NCBI RefSeq assembly: GCF_003350325.1
Contig: NZ_QLYZ01000018.1
Coordinates: 40,914-104,913, forward strand
DNA: 64,000 bases
Reading direction: 5' to 3'
DNA from: Vibrio rhodolitus
GTDB taxonomy: Bacteria; Pseudomonadota; Gammaproteobacteria; Enterobacterales; Vibrionaceae
In this document: positions 43,779 to 53,108 of the stretch, piece after piece
Position numbering within the stretch: the first letter of the stretch is position 1
How the letters are laid out: each line of letters starts with the position of its first letter
Made by a program: the position numbers and the translations under genes
Notes under the pieces: model-generated
What the model saw: only the letters and a program-made list of their open reading frames with translations
Database searches by the model: none
What the model was told of the DNA's origin: nothing

Positions 43779-46664
43779 ATGAGCACAGCCTTTGAAGTCG
43801 ATACTGAGAATATCGCATCCTATTTTTCTACCCAAATTCCTCACGTGGAAGGGGTTTATGATCTTACTTTAGACGATGCTCTATTGGAGCAAGAGCAACA
43901 TGAGTCTCAAGTTCGATCTTATCCACGTCGTTTACCTATTGCTATCAAACAAGCTTTTGGTGCGTTAGTTGAAGATACCCGAGGTCAAATCTATTTAGAC
44001 TGTTTAGCCGGAGCTGGCACTTTAGCGCTTGGCTATAATCACCCTGAGATCAACCAAGCTTTAAAAGAGCAGTTAGATTCAGGACTGCCATACCAAACGC
44101 TTGATATTACGACTCAAGCGAAAAACACCTTCATTCAGCGAGTGAGAAGCTTTATTCCACAAGAGCTTGCTGATAATTCTGCGATTCAATTTTGTGGTCC
44201 ATCAGGGGCTGATGCCGTGGAAGCGGCAATCAAACTTGCTAAACAAACCACAGGTCGCAATACCATGTTCGCCTTTCGCGGTGCATACCATGGGATGACC
44301 AATGGCACCATGGGTATGATGGGCAACCTCAATACCAAAGCCCGCCGCACCGGTCTGATGTCTGATGTGCACTTTATGCCCTTTCCCTATGATCTGCGTT
44401 GCCCATTCGGTCTTGGTGGCGAAGAAGGCGCTAAAGCAGGTATTCGCTACATCGAGCGCCTGTTAGCGGATGATGAAGCGGGTATTATGAAGCCAGCGGC
44501 AATGATTGTAGAGCCAGTGCAAGGCGAGGGGGGCGTGGTTCCCGCACCAGCGTTTTGGCTTAGAGAGCTTCGCCGCATTTGCGATGAGCACGGCATCTTA
44601 CTGATCTTTGATGAGATTCAATGTGGTGTGGGTAAAACTGGTTACCACTTTGCTTATGAAGAGTCGGGTATTCAACCAGACATCCTTTGCTTGTCTAAAG
44701 CGATTGGTGGCGGTTTACCTATGTCGCTGCTGGTGATCAATAAGCAGTACGACACTTGGCTGCCGGGCGAGCACACCGGTACTTTCCGCGGTAATCAACT
44801 GGCAATGATTTCAGGCGCTAAAGCGCTCGAGATTATTGTGCGTGACCGCTTAGTGCAGCATGCATATGTCGCTGGACAATACTTGCGCCATGGCTTGGAA
44901 GCGATTCAAAAGCGCGTTGATTGTATTGCTGACGTGCGTGGCATGGGGTTGATGCTTGGCGTTGAGATTTGTAAACCCAAAGGTGAGCGAAATAAGTTTG
45001 CTGAGCCAGCGTCTGATGGCGAACTGACGCTACGCATTCAACGCGCGGCTTTAGAGCGTGGCTTAATTGTTGAAAAAGGTGGCAGAGATGGCTCGGTAAT
45101 CCGCTTCCTTCCGCCACTTATCATCTCTTACGAGCAGCTCGATTTTGCTTTGCGCGTACTAGAAGAGGCGATTCTAGTTGCTGGTGGTAATCATGTCGCC
45201 GTAAACCCGCAAGATAGCTGGCGCGAGCATTTTATCCATACTGGGGCGCAAGGCAGTGATCAATTTGCCAAAGTGATGAACCAAACCACTTCTGCCATGA
45301 AGCAAGTGTTTGAACAAATTGATGCGCCATATTCGGGTGTTGAACCTAAATTGCTTGAGCATGCAATTAAAGCGGTTGATCTGGATAATCAGCAGCAAAG
45401 CCTGACTAAAGTTATCAACGATACTGCTGAATTGGTTGCCAAAAACTCGATTATTGTTCAGCACCCAAACTGTATCGCGCATTTGCATACACCACCGTTG
45501 ATGCCTTCGGTTGTCGCAGAAGCGATGATTGCGGCGCTCAACCAGTCGATGGATTCATGGGATCAAGCCTCTGCTGCGACGTATGTTGAGCAGCGAGTGG
45601 TCGACTGGATGTGCGATAAGTACCAACTTGGCAGCAATTCGGATGGCATTTTTACCAGTGGCGGCACGCAAAGTAACTTAATGGGGCTACTGCTCGCGCG
45701 CGACTGGATTGCCGACAGGCTCGCTGGGTACTCGATTCAAAAGCAAGGTTTGCCTGAATTTGCCAGCAAGCTGCGCATCTTGTGTTCGAAGAAATCGCAC
45801 TTCACCGTTCAGAAATCCGCTTCTCTACTTGGATTGGGCGAAAACGCGGTGAGCTGCGTTGACTGCGAGGACAACGGCACAATAAAAACCGCCGCACTTG
45901 AAGCGGAGATCATCTCTCTTAAAGAGCAAGGTTTGCTTCCTTTTGCGGTAGTCGGAACCGCAGGTACCACCGATCATGGTGCGATTGATAATCTTGCGGC
46001 AATTGCGGATGTCGCGAAACACCATCAGCTTTGGTTCCATGTTGATGCTGCGTACGGTGGCGCGTTGATTCTGAGCCAACACAAACATCGTTTAGTTGGC
46101 ATCGAACAAGCCGATTCTCTTAGCGTTGATTTTCACAAGCTGTTTTTCCAAACCATCAGTTGTGGCGCGTTACTGCTAAAAGAGAAAGTTAACTTCAAAT
46201 ACTTATTGCATCACGCCGATTATCTCAATCGTGAGCACGATGAGCTGCCGAATTTGGTCGACAAATCCATCGCCACAACCAAGCGTTTTGATGCACTAAA
46301 AGTGTTTATGACCATGCAAAGTGTTGGTCCTCAATCGTTGGGTAATATGTACGACCACCTGATTGAGCAGACTCAGCAGGTTGCTGATTTGGTTCGAAAT
46401 CATGATGAATTCGAACTACTGGCGGAGCCCTCGCTGACTACAGTGTTGTTCCGTACAGTCAATCCCCATGTCACGGATTTAGACAGTTTAAACCAATCGC
46501 TAAGACTCGAAGCGTTAACGCGCGGAATTGCAGTACTGGGCGAGACGGTTGTTGCAGGTAAGTCTGCATTGAAATTCACAATTTTGAACCCGTGTTTAAA
46601 GATTTCAGATTTCGAATCTTTACTCAATGAAGTCAAATCTCTAGCGGCTGAGCTAGTTAAATAG
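43779..46664 (+). CDS. Fused L-2,4-diaminobutyrate aminotransferase / decarboxylase
   Basis: A 961-residue bifunctional PLP protein making 1,3-diaminopropane from aspartate semialdehyde. Residues to about 450 form a class III aminotransferase (CGPSGADAVEAAIKLAK, LIFDEIQCGVGKTG, PLP lysine in LSKAIGGGLPMS). From about residue 480 a group II decarboxylase follows (FTSGGTQSNLMGLLLARDW, VDAAYGGAL, PLP lysine in VDFHKLFFQ). Elsewhere these are two proteins; the fusion is known from Vibrio. The ATG at 43779 follows CAAGGGAATAATC. It is first gene of the norspermidine operon. The diaminopropane feeds the next enzyme. Confidence 0.93.
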   Translation: MSTAFEVDTENIASYFSTQIPHVEGVYDLTLDDALLEQEQHESQVRSYPRRLPIAIKQAFGALVEDTRGQIYLDCLAGAGTLALGYNHPEINQALKEQLDSGLPYQTLDITTQAKNTFIQRVRSFIPQELADNSAIQFCGPSGADAVEAAIKLAKQTTGRNTMFAFRGAYHGMTNGTMGMMGNLNTKARRTGLMSDVHFMPFPYDLRCPFGLGGEEGAKAGIRYIERLLADDEAGIMKPAAMIVEPVQGEGGVVPAPAFWLRELRRICDEHGILLIFDEIQCGVGKTGYHFAYEESGIQPDILCLSKAIGGGLPMSLLVINKQYDTWLPGEHTGTFRGNQLAMISGAKALEIIVRDRLVQHAYVAGQYLRHGLEAIQKRVDCIADVRGMGLMLGVEICKPKGERNKFAEPASDGELTLRIQRAALERGLIVEKGGRDGSVIRFLPPLIISYEQLDFALRVLEEAILVAGGNHVAVNPQDSWREHFIHTGAQGSDQFAKVMNQTTSAMKQVFEQIDAPYSGVEPKLLEHAIKAVDLDNQQQSLTKVINDTAELVAKNSIIVQHPNCIAHLHTPPLMPSVVAEAMIAALNQSMDSWDQASAATYVEQRVVDWMCDKYQLGSNSDGIFTSGGTQSNLMGLLLARDWIADRLAGYSIQKQGLPEFASKLRILCSKKSHFTVQKSASLLGLGENAVSCVDCEDNGTIKTAALEAEIISLKEQGLLPFAVVGTAGTTDHGAIDNLAAIADVAKHHQLWFHVDAAYGGALILSQHKHRLVGIEQADSLSVDFHKLFFQTISCGALLLKEKVNFKYLLHHADYLNREHDELPNLVDKSIATTKRFDALKVFMTMQSVGPQSLGNMYDHLIEQTQQVADLVRNHDEFELLAEPSLTTVLFRTVNPHVTDLDSLNQSLRLEALTRGIAVLGETVVAGKSALKFTILNPCLKISDFESLLNEVKSLAAELVK

Positions 46665-46679
46665 AGGTAATGGAAAACT

Positions 46680-47924
46680 ATGGCAATTCTACAAATTGGT
46701 GCTGGTGGTGTTGGTTGGGTCGTCGCGCATAAAGCGGCGCAAAACAACGATGTGTTGGGCGATATCACGATTGCATCACGCACACTGGCTAAGTGTGAGA
46801 AGATCATCGAATCGATTGATAAGAAAAATAATCTTAAAGATCCTTCGAAGAAACTTCAGGCGCGCGCAGTCAATGCTGACGACGTCGAGGCACTGGTTGC
46901 TCTAATTAACGAAGTTCAGCCTGACTTAGTGATTAACGCTGGTCCTCCTTGGGTTAACATCTCAATTATGGAAGCTTGCTACCAAGCGAAAGTGTCTTAC
47001 TTAGATACATCGGTGGCAGTGGACTTGTGTAGCGAAGGTCAGCAAGTGCCACAAGCTTACGATTGGCAATGGGGCTATCGTGAGAAGTTCGAGCAAGCGG
47101 GCATCACGGGTATTTTGGGGGCGGGTTTTGATCCTGGTGTGGTTTCGGTATTTGCTGCTTACGCGGTAAAACATCTATTTGATGAAATCGACACCATTGA
47201 CGTAATGGATGTAAACGCTGGCGATCATGGTAAGAAGTTTGCGACAAACTTTGACCCAGAAACCAATATGCTTGAGATCCAAGGTGACTCTTTCTACTGG
47301 GAAGAGGGGCAGTGGAAACAAGTGCCATGTCACTCACGTATGTTAGAGTTTGATTTCCCAAATTGTGGTAGCCATAAAGTTTACTCAATGGCACACGATG
47401 AGGTGCGCTCAATGCAAGAGTTTATTCCAGCGAAGCGCATTGAGTTTTGGATGGGCTTTGGTGATCGCTACCTAAATTACTTCAATGTTATGCGTGACAT
47501 CGGTTTGTTGAGCCCAGACCCGTTAACTTTGCATGATGGTACTGTCGTACAACCACTGCATGTACTCAAAGCATTGCTACCAGATCCAACGTCACTTGCA
47601 CCAGGTTATACCGGTAAAACCTGTATTGGTACTTGGGTGCAAGGTCATAAAGACGGCAAGCCGCGTAGTGTATTTATTTACAACAACGCCGACCATGAAG
47701 TTGCGTATGAAGATGTAGAGCATCAAGCGATTTCTTACACCACTGGTGTTCCAGCGATCACTGCTGCGCTGCAGTTCTTCCGTGGTGAGTGGGCGGACAA
47801 GGGGGTGTTCAATATGGAACAACTAGACCCAGATCCGTTCTTAGCAACTATGCCGGCTATTGGTCTTGATTGGCATGTTCAAGAGCTTGAGCCGGGTCAA
47901 CCTGTTATCCATAAATTGAAGTAA
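46680..47924 (+). CDS. Carboxynorspermidine synthase (saccharopine dehydrogenase family)
   Basis: A 414-residue NADPH-dependent enzyme that condenses aspartate semialdehyde with 1,3-diaminopropane to carboxynorspermidine. The nucleotide-binding start ILQIGAGGVGWVVAHKAA, and LVINAGPPWVNISIMEACY, GAGFDPGVVSVFAAY and the closing GLDWHVQELEPG, fit the saccharopine dehydrogenase-like family. It lies 15 bases behind the fused aminotransferase gene and ahead of nspC, the known Vibrio order. GAGGTAATGG precedes the ATG. Confidence 0.92.
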   Translation: MAILQIGAGGVGWVVAHKAAQNNDVLGDITIASRTLAKCEKIIESIDKKNNLKDPSKKLQARAVNADDVEALVALINEVQPDLVINAGPPWVNISIMEACYQAKVSYLDTSVAVDLCSEGQQVPQAYDWQWGYREKFEQAGITGILGAGFDPGVVSVFAAYAVKHLFDEIDTIDVMDVNAGDHGKKFATNFDPETNMLEIQGDSFYWEEGQWKQVPCHSRMLEFDFPNCGSHKVYSMAHDEVRSMQEFIPAKRIEFWMGFGDRYLNYFNVMRDIGLLSPDPLTLHDGTVVQPLHVLKALLPDPTSLAPGYTGKTCIGTWVQGHKDGKPRSVFIYNNADHEVAYEDVEHQAISYTTGVPAITAALQFFRGEWADKGVFNMEQLDPDPFLATMPAIGLDWHVQELEPGQPVIHKLK

Positions 47925-47928
47925 AGAC

Positions 47929-48025
47929 TTGTCATTTCGCATCATGAGTAACGAGCGTGATGCGAAATCTCGTCTAACTGAGAGATTCCGGACTTGTACC
48001 TACGGCAGGCTCCGGAATGACAAAG
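47929..48025. repeat. Palindromic intergenic repeat inside the norspermidine operon
   Basis: The gap before nspC carries nested inverted repeats: an outer GTCATT/AATGAC pair (47931-47936, 48016-48021), a perfect 11-bp hairpin ATTTCGCATCA/TGATGCGAAAT (47934-47968) and ATTCCGGA/TCCGGAAT (47985-48018) with CCTACGGCAGGC in its loop. The layout resembles small dispersed intergenic palindromes (ERIC- or MITE-like) seen many times in Vibrio genomes. In RNA it would form two strong hairpins between cistrons. Confidence 0.7.
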
Positions 48026-48063
48026 TTTAGCAAGAGCACAATCCGCAGTAAGAAAAGGTTTGT

Positions 48064-49197
48064 ATGCAGCATAGTGAATTAAAAACGCCTTATTTTATGA
48101 TCAACGAAGATAAGTTGATTGAGAACCTTGAAAAGGCAAAACAGCTTAAAGAGATTTCAGGGGTGAAACTGGTGTTGGCACTCAAGTGTTTTTCAACTTG
48201 GGGTGTGTTTGACATTCTCAGACCATACCTTGATGGCACTACGAGTTCAGGTCCGTTTGAGGTGAAGCTCGGTTATGAAACCTTTGGTGGTGAAACGCAT
48301 GCCTACAGCGTTGGCTATAGCGAAGATGATGTGCGTGAAGTGGTCGATATTTGCGACAAGATGATTTTCAACTCGCAATCGCAACTTAACGCTTATCGTC
48401 ATATCGTTGAGGGCAAAGCATCAATTGGTTTACGTCTCAATCCGGGAGTGAGTTACGCCGGTCAAGATTTGGCTAATCCGGCGCGTCAATTCTCGCGCCT
48501 TGGCGTTCAAGCGGATCATATTAAGCCCGAGATATTCGACTCAATTGATGGCGTGATGTTCCATATGAACTGTGAGAACAAAGATGTCGATGCGTTTATT
48601 GCGTTACTCGACGCAATTTCTGAGCAGTTTGGCGACTATCTCGATAAGCTTGATTGGGTTAGCATGGGCGGTGGGGTATTTTTTACGTGGCAAGGCTACG
48701 ACATCGAAAAGCTAGGTCTTGCACTGAAAGCTTTTTCTGAAAAGCACGGCGTACAAATGTACCTTGAGCCGGGGGAAGCGATCATTACCAAAACCACCGA
48801 CTTGGTGGTAACGGTAGTCGATATTGTTGAGAACGTGAAAAAGACCGCGATTGTCGATTCAGCCACAGAAGCCCATCGCCTTGATACGCTTATCTACAAT
48901 GAGCCGGCATCGATTCTTGAAGCTGATGAGAATGGCGAGCATCAATATGTGATTGGTTCATGTTCGTGTCTGGCAGGCGATCAATTCTGTGAGGCGAGCT
49001 TTACGCAGCCACTAGAAATTGGTCAGAGATTACATATTCTCGACAGTGCTGGTTACACCATGGTGAAGCTCAACTGGTTTAACGGGCTGCGCATGCCAGC
49101 AGTTTACTGCCAGCGCACCAGTGGCGAGGTGGAAAAGCTTAACGAGTTTGATTATTCCGACTTTAAGCGCTCGCTATCTCAGTGGAGCGTAAGTTAG
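48064..49197 (+). CDS. nspC: Carboxynorspermidine decarboxylase
   Basis: A 377-residue PLP enzyme of the alanine-racemase-fold decarboxylases that turns carboxynorspermidine into norspermidine. Conserved parts are [20 protein letters not shown] with the PLP lysine, the glycine-rich [31 protein letters not shown] and [13 protein letters not shown] with the active-site cysteine. Norspermidine is a structural polyamine and biofilm signal in vibrios. It is last gene of the operon, separated from the second gene by a palindromic repeat, and followed by a terminator. Confidence 0.95.
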   Translation: MQHSELKTPYFMINEDKLIENLEKAKQLKEISGVKLVLALKCFSTWGVFDILRPYLDGTTSSGPFEVKLGYETFGGETHAYSVGYSEDDVREVVDICDKMIFNSQSQLNAYRHIVEGKASIGLRLNPGVSYAGQDLANPARQFSRLGVQADHIKPEIFDSIDGVMFHMNCENKDVDAFIALLDAISEQFGDYLDKLDWVSMGGGVFFTWQGYDIEKLGLALKAFSEKHGVQMYLEPGEAIITKTTDLVVTVVDIVENVKKTAIVDSATEAHRLDTLIYNEPASILEADENGEHQYVIGSCSCLAGDQFCEASFTQPLEIGQRLHILDSAGYTMVKLNWFNGLRMPAVYCQRTSGEVEKLNEFDYSDFKRSLSQWSVS

Positions 49198-49221
49198 AAG
49201 TTACCTAGCCATACAATATGA

Positions 49222-49252
49222 CAAAGCCCGCATTGAATGCGGGCTTTGCTGT
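49222..49252. terminator. Terminator between nspC and the GcvR-like gene
   Basis: CAAAGCCCGCA and TGCGGGCTTTG form an 11-bp stem around TTGAA. It is positioned to stop both convergent genes, although the T-tracts are modest. Confidence 0.8.
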
Positions 49253-49284
49253 TTCAACAATCACCTAAATGAGAGTCGTATCGT

Positions 49285-49797
49285 TTATTGCTGGAGTACC
49301 ACGCGTGTATCTTCACTGAGTGACTCTAACTCTTTAACCACGTCACTAATCTGGATCTCTTTCGGTAAGCGCAGCGCGATTTGTGAAGTAAACAGACTTG
49401 AACTAACACCACCACCGCCAGCAATAAATACGCGTTGGCAATCCATATCAAGAACATCGATACCTTGATTATCAAGTAGGTGGGTGATCTCATTGACGAT
49501 ACCCGCACGGTCATTGGCATCAAGGCGAATCTGGAAGATGGTATCAGCGCAGTGCTGATGCGCATCAGAATCAATCACTTCAACCAAAAGGTTGGGTTGA
49601 TCTTTGAATGCTTGTTTAACTAGCTCGGCATTCTCACTAGGCAGTTCGACCTTAATAACAGCAGCAACTTGATCTTCAATAAAGTTCACTTTACTGATCA
49701 GCCATTTACCACCATTTTCATGGGTAACGGCGGCGAGTTTTTTTATTGTGGAAGGTGATGCTTTTCCGACAAAATTTACGATGAATGTGGTCGTCAT
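49285..49797 (-). CDS. ACT-domain protein, GcvR-like
   Basis: A 170-residue protein with two ACT-type regions: an N-terminal one (TTFIVNFVGKASPSTIKKLA) and a second beginning IRLDANDRAGIVNEITHLL. The layout matches GcvR, which binds glycine and counteracts GcvA activation of the glycine cleavage operon. Vibrios carry more than one such protein, so this may be a paralogue. The ATG at 49797 follows GGAGGCATCAT; an upstream start at 49836 is rejected. It is a single gene and no gcv genes are nearby. Confidence 0.75.
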   Translation of the reverse strand: MTTTFIVNFVGKASPSTIKKLAAVTHENGGKWLISKVNFIEDQVAAVIKVELPSENAELVKQAFKDQPNLLVEVIDSDAHQHCADTIFQIRLDANDRAGIVNEITHLLDNQGIDVLDMDCQRVFIAGGGGVSSSLFTSQIALRLPKEIQISDVVKELESLSEDTRVVLQQ

Positions 49798-49996
49798 ATG
49801 ATGCCTCCTGAATGCATGCGAAGGACAAAGGAACAAAGCAAAATCAGATACTAAATTTTGTTTTGCTTTAAGTTCAGTGTAGAACTCGTGAGTCTATATG
49901 GTTTGATCTAAGTCAATTTTTTGACCTAATTTATTAGCGTTACCTTAAGAATCAAACGTCGAGCACAAAATAGAGCACGTTATCCAACTCTAGATT

Positions 49997-50881
49997 TTAA
50001 AAAGAGATTTCTAGTTCCACGCCATAAAAAACACGGTCATATTCCGCGCCAGCATCGAGAGCAAATTGGGCGGCTTCTTGATTGCCAAACCATGGTGTGC
50101 TGCTGTACTGCAAACTTGCATCTCCGCCCCATGCATCGGTTACCCAGCCATGAATATGTCCAACAGGGTTAAGAAAGAAGAGAGTGACACTACCCATCGA
50201 CTTTGAGCCCCATACTTCACCGCCTCCGGCGACAATATCTTGCTCGGCTTCAAACATAAGTTCACCAACCACCGAACCAAAAAACGGTGTGATAAACAAG
50301 TCCTGCCAAGAGGGGACTTCGGCAAAGGCTTCCACGCCGTATTCCCAGAAAAAAGTCGATAGAAAAGCAGAGTAAAGAAAAGAGTCAAACTCGTCGTACC
50401 CGGCATGACGTGCCGCGGTGTAATAAACGCCACCAAAGTAGGGGTGCATAATATAGTTAAGAAAGTGCTGATCACGATCCCAAACTGGTCCCTCACTGAC
50501 ATTATCCTTCCACTTTTTCCCAAGGTTTGAGAAGCTGCGATCGTCATCGTCCCATTTGGTCACAGACTCTGGTAAGAGTGTCATTAGCCCAACCGTAACG
50601 ACACTAAGACCTAGAATGGTATAGGTTTGCTCTTTGAGATAATCAAAATCCGGCTCAGTGGATATCTGCAAGTAACGCGGAGTCGACTCCAGATCAAGAG
50701 AAAGTCGCGTTTCATCGTGACCTAGTGCGTGAAAGTCTTGAAAAGAGTAGAAGCGAGGCTCAGGACTGATTACACTGTGGTTTTCAAAAGATTCACCTTG
50801 CCAGGAAAAGGTTTCTTGGCAAACTGCGTTAGCCGATATTGCCAGGGAAAAAGCCACAGCGGTAATACGTGTATTTAGCAC
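49997..50881 (-). CDS. DUF3943 family exported protein
   Basis: A 294-residue protein with a signal peptide (cleavage near SANAVCQE). The conserved core NYIMHPYFGGVYYTAARHAG, the aromatic STFFWEYGVEAFAEVPSWQD and ITPFFGSVVGELMF match DUF3943, a family of outer-envelope-associated proteins of unknown function. The start is a GTG behind GGAGCGACTT. It is divergent from the CinA-like gene and stands alone. The many aromatic residues and hydrophobic patches suggest membrane association. Confidence 0.78.
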   Translation of the reverse strand: MLNTRITAVAFSLAISANAVCQETFSWQGESFENHSVISPEPRFYSFQDFHALGHDETRLSLDLESTPRYLQISTEPDFDYLKEQTYTILGLSVVTVGLMTLLPESVTKWDDDDRSFSNLGKKWKDNVSEGPVWDRDQHFLNYIMHPYFGGVYYTAARHAGYDEFDSFLYSAFLSTFFWEYGVEAFAEVPSWQDLFITPFFGSVVGELMFEAEQDIVAGGGEVWGSKSMGSVTLFFLNPVGHIHGWVTDAWGGDASLQYSSTPWFGNQEAAQFALDAGAEYDRVFYGVELEISF

Positions 50882-51057
50882 AAGTCGCTCCGATGTTATT
50901 TTTTGTGTCTTTAGCCACGGTGAGTAGCGCCACAGCAGTCATTAAATGAACACAAAATTGTTGAATCCTTTAGTAGCTAGTGTAGTAAATCAATTTGAAA
51001 TCACTTGATTGATTTAGGAAATCTAGACACACGACAGTTTTTTGTGAAAGGAAAAGT

Positions 51058-52296
51058 ATGTTGAAAATCGCAATGTTAAGCACAGGCGAAGAAGTATTGC
51101 ACGGTGATATCGTCGATACGAATGCATCATGGTTGTCGGAGAGATTCTTCCAACATGGTTTCCCCTTAACGAAACGCTCGACCGTTGGCGATACCTTTAG
51201 TGGTTTGGTTGAAGAGTTATTGATGCTCAGCTTTAATAGCGATGTCGTTGTTGTCAACGGCGGCTTGGGACCAACCAGTGATGATTTAAGTACCGAAGCT
51301 GCCGCGTCTGCAGCAGAAGTAGAGTTAGAGCTTTCGCCTGTTTGGATGGAACGTTTACAGCAGTTTTTTATGGCACGTGGCATGAAAATGCCGGAAAGCA
51401 ACCGCAAACAAGCCATGCTACCTAAAGGCTCGGTACTTATCGACAATCCAATAGGTACCGCTTGTGGCTTTAAAATGCTGATCAACGATTGTGTGTTCTA
51501 TTTTACTCCGGGTGTACCAAGCGAGTTTAAGCGCATGGTGAGTGAGCAGATCATTCCAGACTTGCAGCGTAGCTACAGCGAAGTTGCAGGGCTTGATTGC
51601 GGAAAACTATATACCTTTGGCACCTCAGAATCTGGACTTTCTGATACCCTAGACAAGCTTCAATTGCCTGATGGTTACCAGTTGGGCTACCGCTCTTATT
51701 TGCCTTTTATTGAAGTAAAATTATTCGGGCCGAAAGGTGATCTCGATACCCGTCTTAAGTTAATGCAGCTTATCTTCAAATTGATTGAGCCGAATGTGGT
51801 CAGCATTGATCAACCGATGAATGAGTATGTCGGTCAATTGATTGCAGAGCGTAAGCAGTCAATCTCTCTGGCGGAAAGATCAACACATGGTAGTTTGGCT
51901 AATTGGCTACATGCTAATCCAGATGCACAAGCATACTGTGGTCACGGTTGGGTTCTAGGAAGCCAAGTTGCCATAGGCGCAGAAAATGGTGATGTGCTCG
52001 CGGAAACACTGGCATTGGCGGGTGCGACGAAAGATAAATGTGCGACTGATATTGCTCTTGTGTCTGGGCGCTTAATCGACAACTCATTTACCGTTGCCTT
52101 GGCAACTCCAGAGGGTGAGTGGGGACAAGTGCTAACCTTTAACCGACGCTTTACTCGAGAAGATCAACAGACGCTGATCACCACAGTTTGCGTTGATATG
52201 CTGCGTCGCTACTTATCGCAAAAGACGATGTTTGCTAGCTACAGCTCGTTGAAACGTGAGAAGGAAATGCACGTACCTCGCAGTATTATCGGTTGA
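51058..52296 (+). CDS. CinA-family protein with degenerate C-terminal domain
   Basis: A 412-residue protein. The N-terminal MoaB/MogA-like domain (LSTGEEVLHGDIVDTNASWL, VVVVNGGLGPTSDDLSTEAA) is intact. In CinA it acts as an ADP-ribose pyrophosphatase in pyridine nucleotide salvage. The C-terminal part has the frame of the PncC deamidase domain, but the usual AESCTGG motif reads AERSTHG, so NMN deamidase activity is doubtful. A similar loss is seen in E. coli YfaY. AAGGAAAAGT precedes the ATG. It is divergent from the DUF3943 gene. Confidence 0.85.
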   Translation: MLKIAMLSTGEEVLHGDIVDTNASWLSERFFQHGFPLTKRSTVGDTFSGLVEELLMLSFNSDVVVVNGGLGPTSDDLSTEAAASAAEVELELSPVWMERLQQFFMARGMKMPESNRKQAMLPKGSVLIDNPIGTACGFKMLINDCVFYFTPGVPSEFKRMVSEQIIPDLQRSYSEVAGLDCGKLYTFGTSESGLSDTLDKLQLPDGYQLGYRSYLPFIEVKLFGPKGDLDTRLKLMQLIFKLIEPNVVSIDQPMNEYVGQLIAERKQSISLAERSTHGSLANWLHANPDAQAYCGHGWVLGSQVAIGAENGDVLAETLALAGATKDKCATDIALVSGRLIDNSFTVALATPEGEWGQVLTFNRRFTREDQQTLITTVCVDMLRRYLSQKTMFASYSSLKREKEMHVPRSIIG

Positions 52297-52373
52297 TCCT
52301 GCAAAAGGTAAATTCACTGTTTGATTTAGATCGCCTTGCTTATATGAAAATCTTCTAAGTGCTAAGTCATTGC

Positions 52374-52404
52374 AATTTAGGGAAATTTTAAATTTCTCTA
52401 AATT
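52374..52404. promoter_or_regulatory. Large inverted repeat upstream of the 84-residue gene
   Basis: AATTTAGGGAAATT and AATTTCTCTAAATT are 14-base arms with one mismatch (a G-U pair in RNA) around TTA. The right arm touches a TTGACA sequence (52403-52408) that could be a -35 element. It may be an operator for the next gene, or a weak terminator of the CinA-like gene; T-runs are poor. Confidence 0.5.
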
Positions 52405-52472
52405 GACACATGATCTTTGCTCAATTGATCTTAAACTAAAAGTTCTGAGCAGAAACGCACAAGGAGGGTGGT

Positions 52473-52727
52473 ATGTTTCAGCAGTCTAAAATTTTGGTTT
52501 GGTATCAAGTAGCGAGTCAAAAAGTAGTCTTAGGCGAGGCATTTAATTCCAGCCACTACGACGTGCATTCACTCTGGCGCCGCACACCAGAAGAAGATCA
52601 ATCAAATCAAGGGATGGGGTTTCGTTTATCTCTATTTGACGACGATGGTCGAGAAATTGCGGGCAAAGCCATTTCAATGGGAACTGCAGACCAATTGCTC
52701 TCAGGCACTTGTTTAAATGACGCCTAA
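52473..52727 (+). CDS. Small uncharacterised protein (84 residues)
   Basis: A protein I do not recognise. It begins MFQQSKILVWYQVASQKVVL and contains SSHYDVHSLWRRTPEED and a GFRLSLFDDDGREI strand-like stretch, suggesting a small beta-rich fold. It has no signal peptide or membrane helix. The ribosome site AAGGAGGGTGGT is strong, and a terminator follows, so it is likely expressed as a short message. A large inverted repeat about 70 bases upstream may control it. Confidence 0.75.
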   Translation: MFQQSKILVWYQVASQKVVLGEAFNSSHYDVHSLWRRTPEEDQSNQGMGFRLSLFDDDGREIAGKAISMGTADQLLSGTCLNDA

Positions 52728-52770
52728 GCGCATTGAGTGTTAGCTACTCTTGTTATTGATTTTAAAGACA

Positions 52771-52800
52771 AAAAGACCAGTCAGTTGACTGGTCTTTTTA
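52771..52800. terminator. Bidirectional terminator between the small gene and yfaE
   Basis: AAAAGACCAGTCA and TGACTGGTCTTTT pair almost without loop, with T-runs on both strands. It can end both converging transcripts. Confidence 0.88.
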
Positions 52801-52829
52801 CTTTCTAACTTGTCAATTTCTAGCTTCGA

Positions 52830-53108
52830 TTAAGCGCGTTTCTCTTTGAGTTTATACACCACATCTTCGAGTTCAACATCACTCTTGGCAAGGGTAATAC
52901 AAGGTAAGATTTCGTCTGCTTGAGTATAAGCCATCGCAAAACCAACGTATTCGACATCACCAGACTTAAGCTTGCAGCGACAGGCGCCACAGTGACCGTC
53001 TCGGCAGTTGTATTCCACTTCCAAGCCTGCTTGCTCCATCGTCTCCAATAGAGTGTTGCTTGGGTTAGAAGCGATATTGACGATTCCGTTGATTTTGACG
53101 CTAGGCAT
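52830..53108 (-). CDS. yfaE: 2Fe-2S ferredoxin YfaE (RNR cofactor maintenance)
   Basis: A 92-residue plant-type ferredoxin. Cluster ligands Cys35, Cys40, Cys43 and Cys70 lie in YNCRDGHCGACRC and ILPCITLA. In E. coli YfaE delivers electrons to rebuild the diferric-tyrosyl cofactor of NrdB. Its ATG overlaps the stop of nrdB by one base (TAATG), so it is translated with the reductase small subunit. Confidence 0.93.
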   Translation of the reverse strand: MPSVKINGIVNIASNPSNTLLETMEQAGLEVEYNCRDGHCGACRCKLKSGDVEYVGFAMAYTQADEILPCITLAKSDVELEDVVYKLKEKRA

